The notes below the pieces were generated by a model. That model did no database searches, had not been told where the DNA came from, and saw only the letters and a list, made by a program, of their open reading frames with translations. A program made the position numbers and the translations under genes. DNA of 64,000 bases from Cyanobacteria bacterium UBA6446. Its GTDB lineage: Bacteria; Cyanobacteriota; Vampirovibrionia; Gastranaerophilales; Gastranaerophilaceae. The stretch is from contig DJOE01000023.1 in assembly GCA_002438405.1 (NCBI GenBank), forward strand, positions 314,366 through 378,365, read 5' to 3'. Below are positions 1 to 7,894 of this stretch, piece by piece (position 1 is the first letter of the stretch; the number at the start of each line of letters is the position of its first letter).

Positions 1-2
1 AT

Positions 3-77
3 AATCTGCCAGATCTTGATGTGGACAGACTTATTGATGAAGAAGATTTGAAGAAAGAATTGGGTGAAAATGATTAA
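3..77 (+). CDS. 3' end of an upstream gene (partial)
   Basis: An open frame enters from the left edge and stops at TAA (75-77). It encodes a charged C-terminal tail ending LKKELGEND. The tail is too short to identify the protein. The stop overlaps the start of fmt by a few bases, so the two genes are probably translationally coupled in one operon. The codon usage looks like the neighbouring genes. Confidence 0.6.
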   Translation, partial: NLPDLDVDRLIDEEDLKKELGEND

Positions 78-981
78 GATTGTATTTTTCGGAACTCCTG
101 ATATAGGACTTAAATCTCTTGAATATTTATATAATTCAGACAAAATAGATGTCCTAGCTGTCGTAACTCAACCGGACAAACCGGCAGGTCGTGGACATAA
201 ATTGCAAATGTCACCGATTAAAAAATTTGCACTTGAAAAGAATATCCCTGTTTTTCAACCAAAATCTATAAGAAAAGAGCCAGAGATTCAAGAAGAATTA
301 AAGAAACTAAATCCGGATTTCTTTGTTACTTTTGCGTTCGGACAAATTTTATCACAAGAAGTTTTAGATATTCCGAAATACGAAACAATCAATCTTCACG
401 CATCATTACTTCCAAAATACAGAGGAGCAAACCCAATTCAACGTGCAATCATAAATGGGGATAAAGAAACCGGAATTAGCACAATGATTACCGAATTAGG
501 TTTAGATTGTGGAGATATTTGTCAAAAACTTGTAATTCCTATACCTGATACAATGAACTGCGAAGAACTTTGGAATGAAATTGCACAAAAATCACCACAA
601 ATGATTGAAGAAACTCTTATAAATCTTCAAAATGGCTCCCTCAAACCTATAAAGCAATGTGAAAATGGTGTTTGTATGGCAAATAAATTAACAAAAGAAG
701 AATGCCAAATCGATTGGAATAAATCTAACATTGAAATAAACAACCTTGTCCGTGGGATTTGCAGATGTCCAAGTACTTATTTTATGTTTAATGATAAAAT
801 AATCAAAGTAATTGAAGCAACTCCAATCGACGGAACAGGCGAAATCGGCAAAATTGTGAATTTTTCTAAAAATGGTGTTGATATAGCTTGTGGCAACGGT
901 TTGCTAAGACTAATAAAAGTTAAACCCGAGGGTAAAGGTGAAATGCTTGCAAGAGATTGGTTCAACGGGGTAAAAAAATAA
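70..981 (+). CDS. fmt: Methionyl-tRNA formyltransferase
   Basis: Transfers a formyl group from 10-formyl-THF to initiator Met-tRNA in the cytoplasm. The N-terminal formyltransferase fold is clear: VFFGTPD at the start, the catalytic-loop region INLHASLLPKYRGANPIQ near residue 108 (Asn, His) and the following LDCGDI stretch. A C-terminal tRNA-binding domain follows, and the length of about 303 residues is normal for the family. ATG at 70 is chosen because it gives MIKIVFFGTP, like other Fmt proteins; an in-frame GTG at 64 would add two residues. The gene overlaps aroH at TAATG, which suggests coupled translation. Confidence 0.95.
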   Translation: MIKIVFFGTPDIGLKSLEYLYNSDKIDVLAVVTQPDKPAGRGHKLQMSPIKKFALEKNIPVFQPKSIRKEPEIQEELKKLNPDFFVTFAFGQILSQEVLDIPKYETINLHASLLPKYRGANPIQRAIINGDKETGISTMITELGLDCGDICQKLVIPIPDTMNCEELWNEIAQKSPQMIEETLINLQNGSLKPIKQCENGVCMANKLTKEECQIDWNKSNIEINNLVRGICRCPSTYFMFNDKIIKVIEATPIDGTGEIGKIVNFSKNGVDIACGNGLLRLIKVKPEGKGEMLARDWFNGVKK

Positions 982-1334
982 TGGCAACGAAAGGAATTCG
1001 AGGAGCAATAACTGTTGACGCAAACACGAAAGAAGCTTTAGAAAAGGCTACTTTAGACTTGTTAAGCTCAATGTTTGAAAAAAATAACCTTTCAGGTACT
1101 TCTCAAATTTCACATATAATTTTTACAACAACCAAAGACTTAAATGCAGCATTTCCGGCAACATTTCCCAGATTAGCTTTTGGGTGGAATGACGTAGCAA
1201 TGATGTGTTTTCACGAATTAGATGTCCCAAATGCTCTTACAATGTGCTTGCGAATTCTTATCGTTATAAATTGCAAGGAAGACTTCAAACCGCAATTTGT
1301 ATATTTAAAAGGCGCAAAAAAATTAAGGAAATAA
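981..1334 (+). CDS. aroH: Chorismate mutase, AroH type
   Basis: Converts chorismate to prephenate on the phenylalanine/tyrosine branch. The protein of 117 residues matches the monofunctional Bacillus-type family. It starts MATKGIRGAITVD with the substrate-binding Arg at position 7, has the C-x-x-E pair in MMCFHELDV, and the second catalytic Arg in MCLRILIVIN. The ATG overlaps the fmt stop by one base; a longer frame starting at an upstream TTG has no advantage. A hairpin terminator follows directly. Operon with fmt and the upstream partial gene. Confidence 0.93.
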   Translation: MATKGIRGAITVDANTKEALEKATLDLLSSMFEKNNLSGTSQISHIIFTTTKDLNAAFPATFPRLAFGWNDVAMMCFHELDVPNALTMCLRILIVINCKEDFKPQFVYLKGAKKLRK

Positions 1335-1348
1335 AAAATACACAATAA

Positions 1349-1378
1349 AAAATAGGAATTTAATAATTCCTATTTTTT
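1349..1378. terminator. Bidirectional rho-independent terminator
   Basis: An inverted repeat (AAATAGGAATT / AATTCCTATTT, 4-nt loop) is flanked by A and T tracts. It sits between aroH (+) and the convergent gene ending at 1383, so it can serve both. Confidence 0.8.
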
Positions 1379-1382
1379 AATT

Positions 1383-3449
1383 CTAAATCTTTGTAAACTC
1401 TGAAATTGTCGGATCTAAAAGACGTCTCCCTACATTTTCAAATGAAATTGAACAAAGGGTTTTGTTTCCATATTTGATAATTTTTTCAACAACTCCTCGT
1501 CCGTATCTTGGGTGAGAAACAGCATCACCTTGGGCAAAACCTACATCACTATCATCATCTGACGGAGTAGATGTTGTTTCATCTGCCGGATATACAGGAA
1601 CAACAGGAGTTTGTTCTTGAACAAATGGTGATTCTTCATACTGATTATTCTCTGTTTCTTCTTGAACTGGTTCTTCTATAAAATTTTCAGAAACAGGTTG
1701 AGTATCCTCAATAAAATCTAAATCTTCTTCTGTCAACTCTGTTGTTTCATTCAACGGTTCTTCTGTTTCTTCCAAAATATCCTCGGACTCTGAATCATCA
1801 TCAATGTCAGTAATTGTCAAATCATCATTTGAAACATCTTCAATTGGAGTTTCTTCAATCGTTAATGGTTCAGTATCTTCCATAATATTTGAAACAGGTT
1901 CAATTATTTGAGGATTAGTTGGCTCTAATTTTTGAGGTTCTAAATTTTCTTCTTCTGTTGGAACCTGAGGATAAACAATCGTATTATCTTCAACAGGTTT
2001 AACGTCTTCCTCTATAATTTGTTCTTGTTCTGCTACGACAGGACTATTATCATCTAACAACGAATTTTCTTCTGTTTTAGCTGAATGAAGAATATCTTCT
2101 GTTATAATGTTTCCCTTTTCATCAACCGGAACAAAAGAGTCTTCTAACAAAATTTTGTTGCCATTTTCATCAAGTCTAACCAAAATTGTATCTTCATTTT
2201 TAGGAACAAATAATGCTCTATCACCTAAAACATCATCTTTAGTTAAATCTAAATCTAAGTCAGCCAACTCAACAATAAACGGAATACCTTGAGTTAATTT
2301 GCCGTAAACAATACATTCATTCAAATTTAATTTAGTCAAAAATGTATTATAATAAGCAAAATCATTTTGTTGAGATTGAGGAGCAAATAACATCAAATTA
2401 TCTGCATAAGATTTCAATTCTTTAGCATATTTATAATCATGTGGAGCTAAAAATGTCGTGAAAACATGATTGTGGTTAATCAATTTTTTCAACAATTTTT
2501 TGTCAGAATTTTCATCACTCAACGGCACAAAGAAATAAATATATTTATCAATTGAATTCAAAGCATCATGAACAAATGAAATAACTTCTTTTTGCAAAGA
2601 ATCATTTATATCCTTTAAATCAATAATTGAGCAATTTTTTTCATTCAATTTTTCATTAAAAGCCAAAACTTCTTCTTTAGTATTTGCAAAAACATTCGCA
2701 TCACGGTATTTTAGCAATTTATTTTTCAAAAGAGCCAATTCTGGCATTTGAGTTTCTTTATATTGATTTGCAACAACATCAACAAAATTATCTATTGGTA
2801 AAAATTCAAAATCCAAAGACTTGATATACTGTTGAACTGCATAGAAAATATCTTGAATAACTGCTTTAGTTGAAGCATCAACCCCATCTAATTCATATTC
2901 AAACAAATAGTCAATCATTTCTGAATTCAATGGAAGTTTAAAATCTTCAGCAAGCTTAATCTTATGATAATCTTCAAATAAATTATCAATATCAATAATT
3001 ACAGATTTTTCTTTCATTTGGAAAAGTTGTCTAACACAATTAGAAATAAATGTTGCTTTATTTGAATCTTGTTCAACAAAAACTGTAAAATTATGCTCGA
3101 AACAAGAAATATCCAAATTCAACATACTATCTTCTTGTGCTAAGTTTCCAATTTTTATTGGAGTTTCAACAGGCAACAAGTCCAACAACTCTTCAGATGT
3201 AAGCATAGAAAGTTCAGACTTCATACTCGGAATAGAACCATCGTAATTATCTACAACACCATCAGATGTAAATGTGAACAACAATCTTGCAATTGCGAAA
3301 TTGTGAATATTATCAGATTTCAAGTTTACAAACTGTGCGACATAAGATTTAGTCTCAGCTGCAAGAACCAAAAACCTCCCTAGTACTGGTTGTTCACCCT
3401 CTCCGTAAGATAATTTGATTAAGTTATTCTTAATTTCAAGTAATTTCAT
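1383..3449 (-). CDS. Large acidic protein with a CarD/UvrD-tail-like C-terminal domain
   Basis: Function unknown; 688 residues in three parts. Residues 1-430 are a mixed alpha/beta region that I do not recognise. Residues about 440-630 form a low-complexity linker rich in Glu, Asp, Pro and Thr. The last 55 residues (GDAVSHPRYGRGVVEKI...) resemble the Tudor-like fold at the C-terminus of UvrD/PcrA helicases and CarD-like RNA polymerase binding domains. No helicase or nuclease motifs are visible. A start at 3449 is supported by GAGGG 5-9 nt upstream. A partner of RNA polymerase or a nucleic-acid complex is possible but is inference. Confidence 0.6.
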   Translation of the reverse strand: MKLLEIKNNLIKLSYGEGEQPVLGRFLVLAAETKSYVAQFVNLKSDNIHNFAIARLLFTFTSDGVVDNYDGSIPSMKSELSMLTSEELLDLLPVETPIKIGNLAQEDSMLNLDISCFEHNFTVFVEQDSNKATFISNCVRQLFQMKEKSVIIDIDNLFEDYHKIKLAEDFKLPLNSEMIDYLFEYELDGVDASTKAVIQDIFYAVQQYIKSLDFEFLPIDNFVDVVANQYKETQMPELALLKNKLLKYRDANVFANTKEEVLAFNEKLNEKNCSIIDLKDINDSLQKEVISFVHDALNSIDKYIYFFVPLSDENSDKKLLKKLINHNHVFTTFLAPHDYKYAKELKSYADNLMLFAPQSQQNDFAYYNTFLTKLNLNECIVYGKLTQGIPFIVELADLDLDLTKDDVLGDRALFVPKNEDTILVRLDENGNKILLEDSFVPVDEKGNIITEDILHSAKTEENSLLDDNSPVVAEQEQIIEEDVKPVEDNTIVYPQVPTEEENLEPQKLEPTNPQIIEPVSNIMEDTEPLTIEETPIEDVSNDDLTITDIDDDSESEDILEETEEPLNETTELTEEDLDFIEDTQPVSENFIEEPVQEETENNQYEESPFVQEQTPVVPVYPADETTSTPSDDDSDVGFAQGDAVSHPRYGRGVVEKIIKYGNKTLCSISFENVGRRLLDPTISEFTKI

Positions 3450-3513
3450 CTAAACCCTCACTCTTTAGAAAAATTGTACCATGAAAAGTGAAGAAATATG
3501 TTAATATATTAAG

Positions 3514-4107
3514 TTAGTTAACATTAACAACATCTTCCAAATTATTATAAATATCAATCGTTACAGGACAAATTTTCAAATCTCTCTTGACTAAACTTTT
3601 AATTGTTTCCTTGTAACAAATCAACATTGCTTTATTTAACCCATTTTCTTCATTTAGAGAACCTCTTACGGATTCCAAATAGTCTTTATTTCTTGTTTTA
3701 GGTTCAATTTTATCAGCCAAGAAAATAATCTTTTCAAAATCTGTCATATCTATTTTGCCCAAGGTATGCCAACGAATAGCAGATAAAATTTCGGAATCGT
3801 CAACTCCAAATTCTTTTTCTGCAATATATGCACTAACCGGAGCATGAAGAGTCTTGTAATTCATAAGTTCAACTTTTTCGACATTAAGATGTTTGTTTAT
3901 AATATCCATCAATTCTTCATTGGGAAAACATTTTGCACAATCATGTAACAAACCTGCCATATAAGCTTTTTCAGGGTTTAAACCAAATTTTTTTGCCAAA
4001 TCTTGAGCGCATTCAGCCGTTCCGATTGAATGAATATATCGTTTTTCACTCAAGTGTTCTTTTAACCAGTTCATCAATTCATCTTTATCAATTTTTATAT
4101 AATCCAT
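3514..4107 (-). CDS. yqeK: HD-domain nucleotide hydrolase YqeK
   Basis: HD-superfamily phosphohydrolase; known YqeK proteins hydrolyse diadenosine tetraphosphate. Metal ligands are visible: His in RYIHSIGTAE, the HD pair in GLLHDCAK, His in the LHAPVSAY segment, and Asp in FLADKIEP. The 197-residue length fits. It overlaps the end of nadD by 20 bases; nadD-yqeK adjacency is the usual bacterial arrangement. Confidence 0.9.
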   Translation of the reverse strand: MDYIKIDKDELMNWLKEHLSEKRYIHSIGTAECAQDLAKKFGLNPEKAYMAGLLHDCAKCFPNEELMDIINKHLNVEKVELMNYKTLHAPVSAYIAEKEFGVDDSEILSAIRWHTLGKIDMTDFEKIIFLADKIEPKTRNKDYLESVRGSLNEENGLNKAMLICYKETIKSLVKRDLKICPVTIDIYNNLEDVVNVN

Positions 4108-4678
4108 TTTTGTATATATAATCCTCTACTTCCTTTGTTACTAAATCATTTATCGGTTCATTTAAAGCTATTCTATTTCTTAATTCCGTTGATGAAATAT
4201 CTTCAAACGACAAAGGTTCAAATTCAAAATCAAAACCTTTATCTTTTAAATAATTATACTTTGAACTTTCAAAATTATCCTCCCTAACAAAGACGATAAA
4301 TTTAACACTTTTTTTCAATTTATCAACTTCATACCAAGATTCAATATGTTGAAATGCGTCTGTACCAATTACAAAATTAATTTTTCCATCAATATCAAAC
4401 TTTTTATACAATTCACAAATAGTTAAATAAGTATAAGACTTTCCTCCTCGTTGGAATTCAATATCTGAAACATCAAACTTTGGATTGCTTTTAACAGCAA
4501 GTTTTACCATATTCAAACGATGAAAAGATAACGAGGTATCACAAGATTTGTGAGGAGGATTAAATGCGGGAATAAATAAAAATTTATCAAATTTATACTT
4601 ATTCGTAACAAAATTTGCTACCCTTAAATGAGCTTTGTGAATAGGATTAAATGTACCTTGAAATACGCCTAATTTCAT
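4088..4678 (-). CDS. nadD: Nicotinate-nucleotide adenylyltransferase
   Basis: Makes deamido-NAD from nicotinate mononucleotide and ATP. The nucleotidyltransferase motif GVFQGTFNPIHKAHL is at the N-terminus, the second motif ISSTELRNRI near residue 165, and the length of 196 residues is typical. No Shine-Dalgarno is visible before the ATG. Instead TGTTATAAT, an extended -10 box, lies with exactly six bases between it and the ATG, so the mRNA is probably leaderless. Followed by yqeK in the same operon. Confidence 0.93.
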   Translation of the reverse strand: MKLGVFQGTFNPIHKAHLRVANFVTNKYKFDKFLFIPAFNPPHKSCDTSLSFHRLNMVKLAVKSNPKFDVSDIEFQRGGKSYTYLTICELYKKFDIDGKINFVIGTDAFQHIESWYEVDKLKKSVKFIVFVREDNFESSKYNYLKDKGFDFEFEPLSFEDISSTELRNRIALNEPINDLVTKEVEDYIYKNGLYKN

Positions 4679-4684
4679 AAGTTA

Positions 4685-4690
4685 ATTATA
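4685..4690 (-). promoter_or_regulatory. Extended -10 box of a predicted leaderless nadD mRNA
   Basis: TATAAT on the minus strand, preceded by TGT, with a 6-nt gap to the nadD ATG. No good -35 box is present, which fits an extended -10 promoter. Transcription would start at or near the A of ATG. Confidence 0.6.
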
Positions 4691-4702
4691 ACATAAGAGA
4701 AA

Positions 4703-5332
4703 TTAGAATTTATATGGATAATCACCTTTGAATTCCCATTGGTCATTTTGTAGCAATCTGGTGCATCTTGAACCACTATTTCTACAAGATTGAAGCATAC
4801 TATCTCTTGTTGCTCCAGCAGCTACACCCTCAGAACCATAGGTTCCGAAAAAGATATTTTCATTTCCGAACCAAGAGAATCGATTTCCATTGGTAAAACA
4901 GAACAAAAAGCGGAATCTATCGTAGCCCTCACGATTTGGACCTTTTCTTCCATTTACATCATAAACAACATCTAAACAACCACCTGGCCAAAAGTCCGCA
5001 ATCATTGAACCATCACTAAAAAACACCTGATGGTTATCGGTATCAACATACTGGTGACCAACATAAGGGTCAATATACTTCATATACCAATTGTAGCCAT
5101 CAGCAATATCACCATATGCAGGTTTTCTCAAATCTCTAAAAGAACCATAATCCGTTTCCATATCCAAAACTGCATTATCCATACGACTATAGAAATTTTT
5201 CAACTTTGTTGTATATTCTTTTTTTACTCTTTGGTAATGCAATGTCGGAATTGTCATCGCTGCAACAACCCCAATAATAGTCATTGTTAATAAAACTTCT
5301 GCTAAAGTAAATGCCAAACTCTTTTTTATCAT
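4703..5332 (-). CDS. Prepilin-like protein (type IV pilin/pseudopilin signal)
   Basis: A class III signal peptide starts the protein: short basic MIKKSLA, then FTLAEVLLTMTIIG with Glu at +5 after the predicted cleavage site. This forms the hydrophobic spine of a pilin. The remaining 170 residues are a Tyr/Gly-rich soluble domain with four Cys. It has the D-x-NG-x-x-GPN-x-x-G-x-D motif (YDVNGRKGPN) that is shared with the other prepilins in this window, and it ends QWEFKGDYPYKF, like the NGWKI-x-x-DY ends of its relatives. It lies alone behind its own promoter with no XRE partner. Probably a minor pilin. Confidence 0.85.
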   Translation of the reverse strand: MIKKSLAFTLAEVLLTMTIIGVVAAMTIPTLHYQRVKKEYTTKLKNFYSRMDNAVLDMETDYGSFRDLRKPAYGDIADGYNWYMKYIDPYVGHQYVDTDNHQVFFSDGSMIADFWPGGCLDVVYDVNGRKGPNREGYDRFRFLFCFTNGNRFSWFGNENIFFGTYGSEGVAAGATRDSMLQSCRNSGSRCTRLLQNDQWEFKGDYPYKF

Positions 5333-5364
5333 ATTCTATAAAATTCCCTGTTATATCCTTTCTC

Positions 5365-5393
5365 ATTATAACATATATTTCTATCCTCCACAA
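5365..5393 (-). promoter_or_regulatory. Promoter of the prepilin gene
   Basis: TTGTGG, 17-nt spacer, TATAAT with an upstream TGT (extended -10). The transcript starts about 25 bases before the prepilin ATG. Confidence 0.6.
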
Positions 5394-5458
5394 GGTAAAT
5401 ATTGAAAATATATAATTTGTTGTATAATGTACAAAAAAAATAAAAAGAGGAGTTATTT

Positions 5459-6376
5459 ATGGAAATAGCAAATGATTTAACAGAACTTGTAGGCAAAACA
5501 CCACTAGTAAGATTAAACAAACTAAATTCAGGTCATGCTGATATTGCAATTAAACTTGAATATTTTAACCCTGCAAATTCAGTCAAAGATAGAGCTGCAC
5601 TACAAATGATAGTTGATGCCGAAAATTCAGGAAAAATAAACCCAGAAACAATAATCATTGAACCAACAAGTGGAAATACCGGAATCGGACTAGCAATGAT
5701 TTGCGCAATTAAAGGATACAAAATTATCCTCACCATGCCAGAAACTATGAGTCTTGAACGTAGAAAACTTCTAAAAGCATACGGAGCAGAATTAGTTTTG
5801 ACAGAGGGGAAATTAGGAATGAAAGGTGCTGTGGATAAAGCAATAGAGCTTCATAACAAGTACAAAAATTCATTTATTCCATCTCAATTTGACAACCCAT
5901 CAAACCCTAAAGCTCATTATCTTACAACTTCAGAAGAGATTTGGGCTGATACAGATGGCAAAGTTGATATTGTTGTCGCAGGAGTAGGAACAGGCGGAAC
6001 AATCTCCGGAATAGCAAAAAAATTAAAAGAGAAAAACTCGCAAATTAAAGCAGTTGCAGTTGAACCTTTCACCTCGCAAGTCCTTGAGGGTGGACAAGCA
6101 GGACCACACAAAATCCAAGGAATCGGAGCAAACTTCAGGCCTAAAAACTTTGACTCATTGCTCATTGATGAAATCATTCCTGTAAAAAATGAAGATGCAA
6201 TTGAAACAGCAAGAAACTTAACCACAAAAGAGGGAATTTTATCAGGATTTTCTGGAGGAGCTAACGTTTGGGCTGCAATTGAACTCTCTAAAAGAGAAGA
6301 AAACAAAGGAAAACTAATTGTCGCTATCTTACCTGATTGCGGTGAAAGATACTTGAGTTCTGAATTGTATTCATAA
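5459..6376 (+). CDS. cysK: Cysteine synthase A (O-acetylserine sulfhydrylase)
   Basis: PLP enzyme that makes cysteine from O-acetylserine and sulfide. The PLP lysine lies in NPANSVKDRAA, the substrate loop is PTSGNTGIGLA, the phosphate-binding loop GTGGTISG, and GILSGFSGGAN sits near the C-terminus. The length of 305 residues is normal for CysK. Start ATG at 5459 follows GAGGAG at a good distance. Upstream are a TATAAT at 5423-5428 and a TTGAAA at 5402, with a short 15-nt spacer. Monocistronic. Confidence 0.95.
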   Translation: MEIANDLTELVGKTPLVRLNKLNSGHADIAIKLEYFNPANSVKDRAALQMIVDAENSGKINPETIIIEPTSGNTGIGLAMICAIKGYKIILTMPETMSLERRKLLKAYGAELVLTEGKLGMKGAVDKAIELHNKYKNSFIPSQFDNPSNPKAHYLTTSEEIWADTDGKVDIVVAGVGTGGTISGIAKKLKEKNSQIKAVAVEPFTSQVLEGGQAGPHKIQGIGANFRPKNFDSLLIDEIIPVKNEDAIETARNLTTKEGILSGFSGGANVWAAIELSKREENKGKLIVAILPDCGERYLSSELYS

Positions 6377-6379
6377 CTC

Positions 6380-6408
6380 TTGACAAAAGATGAAAAATAA
6401 TAAATAAT
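6380..6408 (+). promoter_or_regulatory. Promoter for a candidate antisense RNA
   Basis: A perfect TTGACA (6380-6385), 17-nt spacer and AATAAT (6403-6408) lie three bases after the cysK stop and point away from cysK into a region with no plus-strand gene. The start site would be near 6415. Confidence 0.6.
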
Positions 6409-6414
6409 ATATTT

Positions 6415-6471
6415 GTAGGGCGAGAGCCTTTAAACTTTAGACACGGTTAAAGACTCTTCTTCGCACCCTAC
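6415..6471 (-). terminator. Stem-loop at the 3' end of the small-ORF transcript
   Basis: Read on the minus strand, a long imperfect stem (GTAGGG/CCCTAC, AGAG/CTCT, TTTAA/TTAAA) starts at the TAG stop of the 24-codon ORF and is followed by an A/T-rich run. It probably ends or stabilises the mRNA. Confidence 0.45.
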
Positions 6472-6533
6472 GATTGAATTAACTTTAATGCTACTAAAAG
6501 CATGTCAAATGCGATTAGTAGCATTATTATTTT
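6415..6533 (+). ncRNA. Candidate antisense (antitoxin) RNA
   Basis: Predicted transcript of about 120 nt from the promoter at 6380. It begins with a stem-loop (GTAGGG at 6415 pairs with CCCTAC at 6466; inner AGAG/CTCT and TTTAA/TTAAA). It ends in a strong hairpin AATGCTACTAA ... TTAGTAGCATT (about 6487-6524) followed by ATTATTTT, a plausible rho-independent terminator. It is fully complementary to most of the 24-codon ORF on the other strand. Inference from sequence only. Confidence 0.5.
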
Positions 6534-6542
6534 GTCAACCAT
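6468..6542 (-). CDS. 24-residue hydrophobic peptide, candidate type I toxin
   Basis: ATG-to-TAG ORF of 25 codons. It has a near-perfect Shine-Dalgarno AAAGGAGG (6551-6558) eight bases before the ATG. The product starts MVDKIIMLLIAF and continues as one hydrophobic helix interrupted by Asp, ending KLIQS, so it should be a membrane peptide. Size, composition and setting recall the holin-like toxins of Firmicutes type I systems (TxpA/BsrG type). There is an own promoter upstream, a leader hairpin touching the ribosome site, and a convergent promoter on the other strand. It could also be a non-toxic small membrane protein. Confidence 0.6.
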   Translation of the reverse strand: MVDKIIMLLIAFDMLLVALKLIQS

Positions 6543-6556
6543 AGTTCCTGCCTCCT

Positions 6557-6595
6557 TTCCGTTCAATTTTCTTCGTTAAATTGTGTGTAACGGAA
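6557..6595 (-). promoter_or_regulatory. Leader hairpin next to the small-ORF ribosome site
   Basis: TTCCGTT (6557-6563) pairs with AACGGAA (6589-6595) and CAATTT (6564-6569) with AAATTG (6578-6583). The 3' arm overlaps the first bases of the Shine-Dalgarno, so folding could limit translation, as in many type I toxin mRNAs. Confidence 0.5.
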
Positions 6596-6617
6596 GTTGC
6601 ATTGTGCAAGCCCTACT

Positions 6618-6646
6618 TATATATTTCTAATATCTAAATCCGTCAG
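6618..6646 (-). promoter_or_regulatory. Promoter of the small-ORF transcript
   Basis: CTGACG, 17-nt spacer, TATATA. It lies across the 3' end of the aminotransferase gene. The start site would be about 6611, giving a leader of about 70 nt. Confidence 0.4.
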
Positions 6647-7871
6647 CTTTCATTCTATCAATTACTTCTTGCAATTTTTCATCACTGCATACAAAAGATA
6701 ATCTAAAGAAACCCTCACCATATTTACCAAAGGCACTACCCGGAACAATTACAATACCGGATTTTTCAAGCATATCTTCACAGAATTTGTAAGATTCTTT
6801 ATATTTTCTTGGAATTGGTAACCACAAATAGAATGTAGCTGTTGGAAGTTGAGAATCTTCAATTTCCCAACCTAACTCTCTCAAACCTTTTACAACAATT
6901 GATTGTTTACGTCTATAATTGATATTTCCTTGTACAATATATTCATCACCCTCAGTAGAATTCATTATACATGCACAAGCCTTTTGTAGAGCTTTAAATA
7001 TACCGTTATCGATTGTTGATTTTGCTTTAGCAAATCTTGTAATAACATCACTATTTCCGCATAACCAACCCAATCTCCAACCGGTGATTGCATAAGGTTT
7101 TGACAAACTAAAGAATTCTACCGCAATATCTTTTGCCCCATCAAATTCTAAAACACTAAATGGTTTTTCTTTTTCATCAAAATAAATATCACAATAAGCA
7201 GCATCAGACATTAGCAAAATGTCATGCTTTTTACAAAAATCAAGAACTGATTTTACATACTCTCTTGTCGCTGAAACACCTAGCGGATTATTCGGATAAT
7301 TGATAATCATTGCTTTAATCTTATCAGGATTAAAACCATCATTAATTAAATTTTGATAAACTTCTTCCATATCCGGTTGGTAATTATATTCTGCAGTCAA
7401 TGGAATCGGATAAGACATTCCACCTGAACACTTAACCATTTGAGAATATGAAGCATACCCCGGATCTGGAATAAGAATAATATCTTTTTCCTTAACTTCA
7501 GATGTCGGAGTAATTATAAATCTAATCAAGTTTGCCAAACCGTCTTTTGAACCTAACAAAGAGAAAACTTCTTTATTAGCATCTAATTCGACACCAAAAC
7601 GATTTTTCATTCTTTCAACAATTGCTTGTCTAAAATAAGGTTCACCTCTTGTTACAGAATATGTATGGATATTATCTTCCGTTAAAAATTCTTTTAATTT
7701 TTCAATCAATACTTGTGGAGGATTTGCTGTTGGCGCACCCATTGATAGAGAAATCGGCGCTCTATTTTTTTGAGTTAATTTATCTCTCAATTGGGCAGTT
7801 TTTTCTTTCAACTTAACCATAATATATGTATCTAATGACATCGCATCTTCATTAAATAAGTTCTTTTTCAT
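6627..7871 (-). CDS. Class I/II PLP-dependent aminotransferase
   Basis: Fold-type I aminotransferase of 414 residues, related to aspartate and LL-diaminopimelate aminotransferases. Visible motifs are the NYPNNPLG substrate loop, SDAAYCDIYF (Asp contacts the PLP ring), the PLP lysine in FSLSKPYAITGWRLGW, and a late FRLSF Arg that binds the substrate carboxylate. The exact amino donor cannot be read from the sequence; the N-terminus (ISLSMGAPTANPP) does not match classical DapL. GAGGATAG supports the ATG at 7871. Confidence 0.85.
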   Translation of the reverse strand: MKKNLFNEDAMSLDTYIMVKLKEKTAQLRDKLTQKNRAPISLSMGAPTANPPQVLIEKLKEFLTEDNIHTYSVTRGEPYFRQAIVERMKNRFGVELDANKEVFSLLGSKDGLANLIRFIITPTSEVKEKDIILIPDPGYASYSQMVKCSGGMSYPIPLTAEYNYQPDMEEVYQNLINDGFNPDKIKAMIINYPNNPLGVSATREYVKSVLDFCKKHDILLMSDAAYCDIYFDEKEKPFSVLEFDGAKDIAVEFFSLSKPYAITGWRLGWLCGNSDVITRFAKAKSTIDNGIFKALQKACACIMNSTEGDEYIVQGNINYRRKQSIVVKGLRELGWEIEDSQLPTATFYLWLPIPRKYKESYKFCEDMLEKSGIVIVPGSAFGKYGEGFFRLSFVCSDEKLQEVIDRMKADGFRY

Positions 7872-7894
7872 TTATCTATCCTCACTTATATCTT

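Noticed and set aside
5917..6306. 129-codon minus-strand ORF inside cysK
   Set aside because: Opposite strand of a conserved gene, without ribosome site.
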